The notes under the pieces were generated by a model. That model saw only the letters and a program-made list of their open reading frames with translations. It had not been told where the DNA came from and ran no database searches. From the NCBI GenBank assembly GCA_938074205.1, contig CALJES010000006.1, forward strand, positions 124,001 to 188,000: a stretch of DNA of 64,000 nucleotides, read 5' to 3'. Of the stretch, positions 45,921 through 53,075 are shown one piece after another (within the stretch, counting starts at the first letter, position 1; each line of letters starts with the position of its first letter). The position numbers and the translations under genes were made by a program. The stretch comes from an uncultured bacterium. Its GTDB lineage: Bacteria > Armatimonadota > UBA5829.

Positions 45921-46604
45921 TCAAGTTAATGACTCCCTGCTGCCGAAAATCGCAGTTCCTATGCGCACCATGTTCGAACCTTCCTCGATTGCTACTTCGA
46001 AATCTTGAGTCATCCCCATTGAAAGGAAGATTCGATTCTCATCAGGAAGCTTATCCCAAAGCTTTTTAAGTTTCGCGAAATAAGGCCGGGTTTCCTCCGG
46101 CTGATTCACAATCGGTGCCATACCCATTAGCCCGCAAAGGCGAATACCAGGGATATCTCGGATTGATCCAGCTAGATCTAGCGCATTATCAGGTTTTACT
46201 CCGAACTTGGATTGCTCTCCTGAAATGTTCACCTCCACCATAACATCAATACATCTGTTTGCTGCTTGAGCTCTGCGTCCGAGCTCTCGTGCGAGTTGTT
46301 CGCTGTCAATGCTATGGACGAAGTCGAATATCTCGACTGCGTGCTTTGCTTTGTTACGCTGCAGATGACCTATCATGTGCCAGCACACTGCTGTGCCTAT
46401 CTCAACGAACTTCTTCTCTGCTTCCTGCACGTAATTCTCACCGATGTGCTTTACTCCGTGCGCCATTGCTTCCTTAATCTCCTCGACGGATCTGGTCTTA
46501 GTTACCGCAACCAGAACGATCTCTTCGGAACTGCGACCTGCCCGTCGAGCTGCGATCTCTATACGCTCCCGAACCGATTTGAGGTTCTCTGCTATGTGCG
46601 ACAT
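45921..46604 (-). CDS. YggS-family PLP homeostasis protein
   Basis: 227 aa. Single-domain TIM-barrel pyridoxal-phosphate-binding protein (YggS/PROSC/YlmE). The PLP lysine is in VLVAVTKTRSVEEI, with GENYVQEAEKKF, CWHMIGHLQRNKAK, VNISGEQSKFG and LSMGMTQDFEVAIEEGSNMVRIGTA-type C-terminal phosphate loop. ATG 46604 is chosen for its AGGA site. A longer frame would start within the -35 element at 46670. First gene of the division operon. Confidence 0.94.
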   Translation of the reverse strand: MSHIAENLKSVRERIEIAARRAGRSSEEIVLVAVTKTRSVEEIKEAMAHGVKHIGENYVQEAEKKFVEIGTAVCWHMIGHLQRNKAKHAVEIFDFVHSIDSEQLARELGRRAQAANRCIDVMVEVNISGEQSKFGVKPDNALDLAGSIRDIPGIRLCGLMGMAPIVNQPEETRPYFAKLKKLWDKLPDENRIFLSMGMTQDFEVAIEEGSNMVRIGTAIFGSRESLT

Positions 46605-46990
46605 TGTCTGTCCTGCGAATGCCAACCTGGTCGACTGGAATAGTATTACACCAAGTTCCGCTTGAGTCAATAGGGAAAGCGATGATCAATATTTCGTCAT
46701 TAAGGGTCTACTAGGCAATACCTAGAGAGTGGTTAAACTGCGCTTCATTCCGAACCCGTCTATGCGATGCCGTTTTATTTTACAGCGGATCTAACAAACA
46801 CAACTTCTAGCCAGGCAAAAGGCAAAACAGAGAAAGCGCTGATTTACCAAAGTTAAATAACTCGATGCAGGACCAACAGAGCGCCACCCAAGTGAGATCT
46901 GGTTGAGGACCGGTCAATTCGCAGCCAAGTTCGAAGACCAATGAAGCAGTCAATGGATTAAGACTACTTTTATATGCGCCAAGCTCAGTC
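46605..46990. other. Non-coding spacer upstream of yggS
   Basis: About 385 bp. Holds the yggS promoter near one end and a small hairpin (CTAGG-CAATA-CCTAG at 46711-46725). No remnant of the missing C-terminal domain of the neighbouring glycosidase could be read in any frame. Confidence 0.6.
46642..46670 (-). promoter_or_regulatory. Promoter of the yggS-sepF-proC-divIVA operon
   Basis: Minus strand TTGACT (46670-46665), 17-bp spacer, AATACT (46647-46642). A TAATAC reading at 16-bp spacing is equally possible. Confidence 0.6.
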
Positions 46991-49435
46991 TCAATGGGAT
47001 TGCATTCCAGATGAAATAGAAATGTTACTCATACCTAACGGCACAGGAGGTGGTCCTGATGAGAGCTTTACCACTACAGCCTTTTCGATGAAAGGTTCCC
47101 CTGATATAATCTGCTTAATTCCTGCCACCAACACTCTATCGCCTTCCGAAAGACCGTGTGGTGAGGGTGTCTGGACACGAACACCCGCGTATCGCCCGGG
47201 CTCTTGAATGTAAAACGTGTTTGCATCAATAATTGAACTAACTATCTTCTCGCCGTCTGCAGCGACGGCGTCACCGTCGGAGCATGACTTCATCCCATCT
47301 ATCGAAGATCTGGTACACGGCGCCACTACTATTCCATCAAAGTGACCTGCCACAATGTCAACGGCCCACCACTGGCTCACGCGGGTCGCAACTGTCAGCT
47401 TGCCCGTAGTGATCTCCATTGTATCTGCACACCATCGCCAATCCGTAGTAGTTGTAAAACTGGCAACAGCTTTTCCTGCCGGCATTCCGCCCGCAAAAGC
47501 CCCATCGATCACCCTAAGCTCCACCCTTTCATCTCCACCATCACAGCCTGCATGCACCCACCCGCCCACGAAATACGTTCCGTTCGGCACGTTAATTGTT
47601 TGATATACCCCACCAATCGCACTCGCCCATCCCACGTCGTGTCCCAGCGCACACCTACCGTCCTTGGATACAGGTGATGGAACATAGGCTCCCCCGCCAT
47701 CAGTTCTGACTGAAATATGGCCCGGATAATCAACAACCCCATCTCCGTTGCCGTCGTTACCCCAGGGATAGATCTCCCAGAAGCTCCAGCCCTGGAGCCC
47801 GTACTCAAAACTGCCATTTTCCAGAATAGCTGAACCCGGACTTTGAGTAGTAAATGGTCTTCCCTCAGCCGCAGCCGCCGCGTAGCCTGGTGCAGCAGAG
47901 ATCACACGGAACTGGTAGTTCCGTCCAGGCTGCAAACCCGTAAGACGCACCGTGTGTCTAGTAGTCGACTCTTGCGATGCGACAGTACTACCGTAGCTGA
48001 ATGTTTCGCCATATTCCACGGTGGAGTCTGAGGGCACGTCCGTAGTCCAGGTGATTGTTGCACTGGTTTGCGTTACCTCACTCACAGTGGGACCGTCGAT
48101 TACGCGCACAGCTTGGCCGACGGGCGTAGTAAACGTCCTGTCGGCGGAGAATGCGTCGCCGTCCTCCACTCCGTCTTTAGCGGTACGTATGCGAAAATGA
48201 TAAGTGGTGGCGGGCGCAAGTCCGATTAACACGTGCTGATGTGAAGTTGAAGCCGTCGATTCTCGCGCTGTTATGGACCCGTAGGTCTTGTCACGACCAT
48301 ACATCACCAACCCTTTCGCGGGAACATCTGTGTTGTAGTTTATGCGAACGCTAGTTGCAGAAAGAACTGTCACAGTTACGTTGGAGACTACAGGTCTGGA
48401 CGGTTTCGAGTAGTTCTTAAAAGTCGTGTACGGCGGCTTAGGACTGAGATCTTTCTTCATCAGTCCGTAGCCTTGTTCCCAGGGAAAGTCTGCTGCAGTA
48501 TGCCATGTGGCAATTCGGACATAGTCATATTTGTCCTGGGTTAGCGTGTTGAAGTAATCTGTCATATATTGCTGATAAGTTGCGTACTTCGTCGGGTCCA
48601 TAGAATAGCCGAATTCCGTAATCCAAACCTTGATGTGCGTATCACCATTGGCGTCCAGAACTGACCGTATATTGTCAAGTTTCCACGGCTGGAACGGTCC
48701 ACCATTTGCCGGATACGGATGATCTGCCACTGCGTCAAAATAGCCTTTTGCGCCGTGTTGATACATCAACTGCAGGAAATAGGCAGCGTGTCCCTCGCCA
48801 CCATCGTCGATGCCTGTCGTCGACACCATAGCTGTTGGATCCGCTAGCTTGACTGCCTTGTAGCAACGAATCAACCAAGGGGTATAAAGGTCAGCGCGGC
48901 TGAATCGCTTCGCCGGATCTGGGTCCCAAGGGGTATACCAGCCATAGCCGTTCGCCTCATTCCAGAACTCGTAGTATCTTGCCCTACCTCGAAACCGGCG
49001 TGCAAGGTCATAACACCAGTTTTTAAAATCCTCTATGTGGGATTCGCCTGCAGGATACCTAGCGTTCGGCGACGGCACATTTGGGTCTATATTGTCTGGC
49101 AGAGCCCAAGTCGGAGTGCTGTTAATTAGTATTACCGGCTCTATGTTGTTGTCAAGACAATAGTTTACCCAGGCGTCTACTGAAGACCAATCGCGTTGCC
49201 CCTCAATGGGCTCGATCTGATCCCAGTTGACACCAATTCGAGCTGAGGCGCATCCAGCTTCAGCCATCTTCTGAAATTCCAGAGGATTCCAGACAGCTGC
49301 GTCATAGCCCCACCATTCCATCGGCACAGGGTTCATACCGAAAATCAGCGGCCTATTGTTCGCTGCGGAACACGCATAAGGCAAAATAAGAACCCCAAAT
49401 ACAGTGGCAAACCCCCAAACCGTGCTTAATTTCAT
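46991..49435 (-). CDS. Secreted clan-A glycosidase with FnIII and carbohydrate-binding modules, shortened C terminus
   Basis: 814 aa. Signal peptide about 1-24. The TIM barrel (about 30-335) is like GH39/GH5, with acid/base Glu160 (YYEFWNEANG) and nucleophile Glu274 (WITEFGYS). Two FnIII-like domains follow (about 340-425 and 430-520; each with a TDVP strand and GLxPxxxYxFR). Next come a jelly-roll carbohydrate-binding-like module (about 525-690; NGSFEYGLQGW) and the first OB-like unit (about 720-805), which stops where the second unit begins in relatives. Start 49435 has GGAGG 7-8 nt upstream. Divergent from another secreted glycosidase. Substrate unknown. Confidence 0.85.
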   Translation of the reverse strand: MKLSTVWGFATVFGVLILPYACSAANNRPLIFGMNPVPMEWWGYDAAVWNPLEFQKMAEAGCASARIGVNWDQIEPIEGQRDWSSVDAWVNYCLDNNIEPVILINSTPTWALPDNIDPNVPSPNARYPAGESHIEDFKNWCYDLARRFRGRARYYEFWNEANGYGWYTPWDPDPAKRFSRADLYTPWLIRCYKAVKLADPTAMVSTTGIDDGGEGHAAYFLQLMYQHGAKGYFDAVADHPYPANGGPFQPWKLDNIRSVLDANGDTHIKVWITEFGYSMDPTKYATYQQYMTDYFNTLTQDKYDYVRIATWHTAADFPWEQGYGLMKKDLSPKPPYTTFKNYSKPSRPVVSNVTVTVLSATSVRINYNTDVPAKGLVMYGRDKTYGSITARESTASTSHQHVLIGLAPATTYHFRIRTAKDGVEDGDAFSADRTFTTPVGQAVRVIDGPTVSEVTQTSATITWTTDVPSDSTVEYGETFSYGSTVASQESTTRHTVRLTGLQPGRNYQFRVISAAPGYAAAAAEGRPFTTQSPGSAILENGSFEYGLQGWSFWEIYPWGNDGNGDGVVDYPGHISVRTDGGGAYVPSPVSKDGRCALGHDVGWASAIGGVYQTINVPNGTYFVGGWVHAGCDGGDERVELRVIDGAFAGGMPAGKAVASFTTTTDWRWCADTMEITTGKLTVATRVSQWWAVDIVAGHFDGIVVAPCTRSSIDGMKSCSDGDAVAADGEKIVSSIIDANTFYIQEPGRYAGVRVQTPSPHGLSEGDRVLVAGIKQIISGEPFIEKAVVVKLSSGPPPVPLGMSNISISSGMQSH

Positions 49436-49477
49436 AAGTTCGCCTCCATAATCGCTTTCGTGCACCTTGTACACGGC

Positions 49478-49506
49478 AGTATATCACGCACGTCGACGAC
49501 CTTCAA
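49478..49506 (-). promoter_or_regulatory. Promoter of the 46991-49435 glycosidase gene
   Basis: Minus strand TTGAAG (49506-49501), 17-bp spacer, TATACT (49483-49478). Confidence 0.65.
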
Positions 49507-49741
49507 TCAGTACGCCTTCGGCGTGTTTGCCTGGGTCTTATGCGAATGGAGGCACGAGTAACAAAATGCCAGACAACTGTCGGGGCAACTGTCAGCGTCT
49601 GCAAGCACAGTTGCGGCTTTGTGCCGGAATCGAACATCGTTTTAACGACGCCCCAGCAAATCGCGACTTGAATAGCCACGGTTTACTTTCGCTTGATATT
49701 TTCACAACCGATAATTCGGCATGTGAAGCTCCGCCTTGCAG

Positions 49742-49774
49742 GTTGAAAGGAGTACTAAGACGAAGTTAGAAACT
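49742..49774 (+). repeat. 33-bp direct repeat, copy 1
   Basis: Starts GTTGAAAGGAGTACTAAGAC and ends GTTAGAAACT; identical to the copy at 49810-49842. The copies are 35 bp apart (68-bp period) and flanking bases differ at both ends. The repeat contains the palindrome AGTACT and the inverted repeat AGTT-AGA-AACT. Confidence 0.95.
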
Positions 49775-49779
49775 CCTCC

Positions 49780-49808
49780 TTGACAATATTTTGTTTGTGC
49801 GTTATCAT
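49780..49808 (+). promoter_or_regulatory. Consensus promoter between the two direct repeats
   Basis: TTGACA (49780-49785), 17-bp spacer, TATCAT (49803-49808). Transcription would begin inside repeat copy 2, about 73 nt before the glycosidase start. Confidence 0.75.
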
Positions 49809-49809
49809 A

Positions 49810-49842
49810 GTTGAAAGGAGTACTAAGACGAAGTTAGAAACT
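49810..49842 (+). repeat. 33-bp direct repeat, copy 2
   Basis: Exact match to copy 1 at 49742-49774; lies at the start of the predicted transcript of the downstream glycosidase gene. Confidence 0.95.
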
Positions 49843-49887
49843 AGGAGACTGCGTAAAATCGTGCGCATTACTGGAGGGGTGGTGAAT

Positions 49888-52164
49888 GTGAGGTCTTGGT
49901 CCTGCGCAGTAATCATCCTTGTCGTGGTCAACGTCTTGGGCACCTCAGCACCCGCAGCGAACCCACCTATATGCCCTTACATAATCGATTGGAGTACGGA
50001 AATAGGCAACTGGGCGCGCGGCGCGCCCTGGATAAAGGTCCATTATGCCTGGAATATAGCTCCTGCAAAAGCCGCAGGCGCGAAGGTGTTCTATAGGCCT
50101 TGGGATGCGGACGAGCAGTATCACGACGACGGTTGCCTTCCTTCGAACCGAACTGGCGCTCAATATGCCGATATGGTTTGGGCAAAGATCTCGAACTTGC
50201 AGGAGAAGCCGGACGCTGTTGGATACCGAAATGAGTTCAACTGGGACAATCCTGCTGCAAGCAAGAGAACCTGCGCTGAGTTCGTAAATTACGCAAATAG
50301 GCTACGACAACTGGGTTACAATGGCAAGATCATCTTCGGGTCCTTTGGAGTCGGATGGGTAGACGCCAACATTTGGAGCGACGCCGATCTAATGGCAGCC
50401 GTCAACGCCGCAGACGGTGTAGAGACCCACGAGTACTTCGACCTGCAAGTTGAGTGCTGCGCGCCGTGGCTTGCATTTAGACACAGAGACATTGCTCTTG
50501 CAAACCATGCTTATCTAAGAACTAAGGAATGGTATATTGGCGAATTCGGTAGTGACAGGGTATGTGGGCACTGCACGTGGTGCGACGACTATCCACGTTG
50601 CAGACGCGGTTGGCGTGATCAGAACAAGTTGTCGGAAGAAGCTTACATCCAGCAAATGTCGATATACCGTGCAGGCTGCGCCGATCAAGTCGTCGTGGTA
50701 TTTGTGTTTCAGATTGGTTCTCCAGGTTGGGCTGACTTCGAGGTTTTTGGCACGTCGGTCGCGAGTTGGATGAAGACAACTTGGAGCGCTGCGCCAGGCA
50801 AAATTTCCGGCACGGTAAAGAACACAGCAGGTACGCCTCTTATCGGAGCAATAGTGACCGCTGAACCCGGACCCTATACGGCCACTGCGGGTACTGGGGG
50901 CGCATACACTATTGAAAACGTACCGCCAGGGGTTTACCGCGTCACGGCGAGATTTACTGGTTATGCACAGGTTACGCATACTGGAATTGCAGTGAACAGT
51001 GGTCAGACAACTATTGTGAGTTTTATCTTGCAACCTCTGATCTCCATAAGCGCTGCAAAATATTTGCCGGATGGAATCTCCGTCACTATAAGCGGTATTG
51101 TCACAGCGCAATTTCCTATAACTGGAACTCAGGAGCGAATATACGTGGAGAACCCGGACAGATCAGCCGGCATTGCTGTTCTGACAACGACCCCTGTGTC
51201 CGTAGGTGATTATGTGCAATGTACCGGCACGTTGACCAATGTCAGCGGCGAGCGAGTTCTCAACGCTGTAAGCGTGGTCCAAACAGGCACAGGAACAGCG
51301 TTAAAACCGATAGGTCTTAACAATCGCCAGGTAGGGGGCGGGCCTTTCGGCAAGCAGAGTGCCGTGCTGAACACCCATCCCGATTCCTATGCGGTTGGCC
51401 TGAACAACGTTGGCTTACTAATACGGTCTTGGGGTAGAGTCACGTATGTCGATCCTGGTGGTGGTTTCTTTTATTTGGACGATGGGTCAGGGATTCAGGA
51501 TGGCTCAGGGTATGAGGGAATGCGCATTGCTTGCTCTAGTCTGCCACTACCGGAGATAGGAATGTACGTTACAGTTACAGGTATATCCGGAGTCACTAAA
51601 GTAAACGGCAAGCCAGTTAGGCTTTTGAGACCTCGTTCGGAAGCAGACCTGTCTTATCGAACCGGGGTAAACTATCTTTTGAACGCGGGTTTCGAATCTG
51701 GAAACCTGGCAAACTGGATGGTCTATGGAACCGTCGACGGCGTGCAGTCGGGAACATGGTTTGGAGGCATTTCAGCTCACTCAGGCAGTAGGTTTCTCGG
51801 CAATGCCGCCGACGGGGGAACAAAGAGCGGTGGCGTCTATCAGCGGGTAACAGTAGATCCTGGCAAATACCAAGCTCGCGCTTGGAGTCGTGTGTTCCAC
51901 GGGGACAATCCTGAAAACTCAGCCGTAAACAGGGTTGGCATTGATCCGTACGGCGGAACAAATCCCTTCATAGACACGGTGATATGGTCACCGACAGATA
52001 CTCAATCTCAAGCGTGGCACAGCGAATGGCGCGAGCTTGCGACGCCTATCGTTAATTGTCAGGGTGGTTATGTAACTGTCTTTCTTGATATGAGGCAAAA
52101 CAACAATTCGAGCTGGCACATAAATTGCTTTGACGACGCTGGTTTATATTCCGTACTTGACTAG
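49888..52164 (+). CDS. Secreted glycosidase (Asl1/GH128-like barrel) with CarboxypepD-like, OB and carbohydrate-binding modules
   Basis: 758 aa from GTG 49888, set by GGAGGGG 9 nt upstream; longer readings pass through the promoter. Signal peptide about 1-24. The barrel (about 28-300) has candidate catalytic Glu116 (GYRNEFNWD) and Glu219 (YIGEFGSD). A Cys-rich insert follows the latter (CGHCTWC, then C238). Next are a carboxypeptidase-regulatory-like domain (304-382; GTPLIGAIVTAEPG), the tandem OB-like module (about 386-592; YVENPDRSAGIAV, GLNNVGLLIRSWGRV) and a terminal jelly-roll module (595-758; NAGFESGNLANW, GIDPYGGTNP). Exact GH family not recognised. Confidence 0.82.
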   Translation: MRSWSCAVIILVVVNVLGTSAPAANPPICPYIIDWSTEIGNWARGAPWIKVHYAWNIAPAKAAGAKVFYRPWDADEQYHDDGCLPSNRTGAQYADMVWAKISNLQEKPDAVGYRNEFNWDNPAASKRTCAEFVNYANRLRQLGYNGKIIFGSFGVGWVDANIWSDADLMAAVNAADGVETHEYFDLQVECCAPWLAFRHRDIALANHAYLRTKEWYIGEFGSDRVCGHCTWCDDYPRCRRGWRDQNKLSEEAYIQQMSIYRAGCADQVVVVFVFQIGSPGWADFEVFGTSVASWMKTTWSAAPGKISGTVKNTAGTPLIGAIVTAEPGPYTATAGTGGAYTIENVPPGVYRVTARFTGYAQVTHTGIAVNSGQTTIVSFILQPLISISAAKYLPDGISVTISGIVTAQFPITGTQERIYVENPDRSAGIAVLTTTPVSVGDYVQCTGTLTNVSGERVLNAVSVVQTGTGTALKPIGLNNRQVGGGPFGKQSAVLNTHPDSYAVGLNNVGLLIRSWGRVTYVDPGGGFFYLDDGSGIQDGSGYEGMRIACSSLPLPEIGMYVTVTGISGVTKVNGKPVRLLRPRSEADLSYRTGVNYLLNAGFESGNLANWMVYGTVDGVQSGTWFGGISAHSGSRFLGNAADGGTKSGGVYQRVTVDPGKYQARAWSRVFHGDNPENSAVNRVGIDPYGGTNPFIDTVIWSPTDTQSQAWHSEWRELATPIVNCQGGYVTVFLDMRQNNNSSWHINCFDDAGLYSVLD

Positions 52165-52260
52165 TGCCAAAAAAATGTCAAAGATAGCTGACAATCACAT
52201 TGCTCACCCAAAGTGCTAAAAACGGGGCGAAAATCAGGTAATAATACCTAATCCACTCCC

Positions 52261-52289
52261 TTGACAATTGTTCACTCTTGGGCAATACT
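52261..52289 (+). promoter_or_regulatory. Promoter of the first PEP-CTERM locus
   Basis: TTGACA (52261-52266), 17-bp spacer, AATACT (52284-52289); leader about 120 nt, ending in GGAAAGGAGGG. An inverted repeat AGGTA/TACCT lies just upstream at 52237-52250. Confidence 0.6.
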
Positions 52290-52413
52290 CTGACTGGGAT
52301 AAGACGTGCATTGCAGCGTCTCGGATCCGAAGCAAGTGAAAGCCCATCATTACTGATTCGCGAGACGGGGTGGATGCACGTCAATTATAAATAACGGAAA
52401 GGAGGGAAGAGAG

Positions 52414-53004
52414 ATGCAGAGAATCCTAGCAATCTTTGCGCTGCTGGCTATTGCTGTAGGAGCGCAAGCCAATGTCGTGAACGGGACGTTCGACGCTGGC
52501 CTGACTGGTTGGACTGCAACCGGCGCCACAAGCATCAAGAATCCGGGCGATTTCGGTATGCCAGCTTCTCCGTCGGGGGGCCCGTTTGCAGCCGTCATCA
52601 GTTCCTGGGGCGGCGACTGGGGTGGACCACTTGGTACCATCAGCCAAATTGTCAACTTCACGGGAGCGGGTCTACTGACAGGCGAGATTTATGCCGCAGC
52701 CCATTCTGGAGATCCTTGGAGGAACGTTGCTACCCAAGTTCTTTGGAATGGTACTGTGGTTGCATCCGTGGCACGCGATGCAGACCCGAATCTCTGGGCG
52801 GATGCATTCCCGTGGGTTTCATTCAGTGTCCCGGTAACAGGCATTGGCGCAAACGAGCTGAAGGTTAACTTCATCGTCCACTTCGCCGAGTGGAGCTGGA
52901 CAGCGGCAGACAACCTTCAGGTCATTCCCGAGCCAGGCAGCCTGGTCGCTCTCGGAACTGGCCTCGCGAGCCTCGCCGGCTTCGCACTCCGGCGTCGAAG
53001 GTAA
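52414..53004 (+). CDS. Small secreted PEP-CTERM protein
   Basis: 196 aa. Signal peptide about 1-19, a compact beta-sandwich (about 20-165; NGTFDAGLTGWTATG, later DNLQV) similar to the jelly-roll modules of its neighbours, and a C-terminal sorting tag: PEP at 172-174, hydrophobic helix, RRRR end. PEP-CTERM proteins are cut and sorted by exosortases to the cell surface or exopolysaccharide; no exosortase gene is in the window. Good ribosome site (GGAGGG). A strong hairpin and then the giant mosaic gene follow on the same strand. Confidence 0.9.
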   Translation: MQRILAIFALLAIAVGAQANVVNGTFDAGLTGWTATGATSIKNPGDFGMPASPSGGPFAAVISSWGGDWGGPLGTISQIVNFTGAGLLTGEIYAAAHSGDPWRNVATQVLWNGTVVASVARDADPNLWADAFPWVSFSVPVTGIGANELKVNFIVHFAEWSWTAADNLQVIPEPGSLVALGTGLASLAGFALRRRR

Positions 53005-53022
53005 GGCATTCTCTTTAGGACG

Positions 53023-53052
53023 GCAGCCCGGATCTAATGTGATCCGGGCTGC
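53023..53052 (+). terminator. 12-bp perfect hairpin between PEP-CTERM and mosaic genes
   Basis: Arms GCAGCCCGGATC and GATCCGGGCTGC around a 6-nt loop, in a 71-bp spacer between co-oriented genes. There is no T-run, so it more likely acts as a partial terminator or mRNA-stabilising hairpin that sets unequal expression. Confidence 0.6.
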
Positions 53053-53075
53053 AGCTATAAAGGAGGGGTAAAGAA

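Larger units (their letters stand above)
49436..49887. other. Divergent regulatory region between two secreted glycosidases
   Basis: About 450 bp. It contains the minus-strand promoter, a small hairpin (ACGCC-TTC-GGCGT at 49512-49524), the 33-bp repeat pair, the plus-strand promoter and a 73-nt leader. The open frame across 49467-49769 has no ribosome site and no recognisable product. Confidence 0.65.

Noticed and set aside
49467-49769. 100-codon plus-strand frame between the two glycosidases
   Set aside because: No ribosome site, no family resemblance, and it runs into the repeat and promoter region.
49742-49842. CRISPR array
   Set aside because: Only two repeats, no cas genes nearby, and the spacer is a consensus promoter for the next gene; not called as CRISPR.
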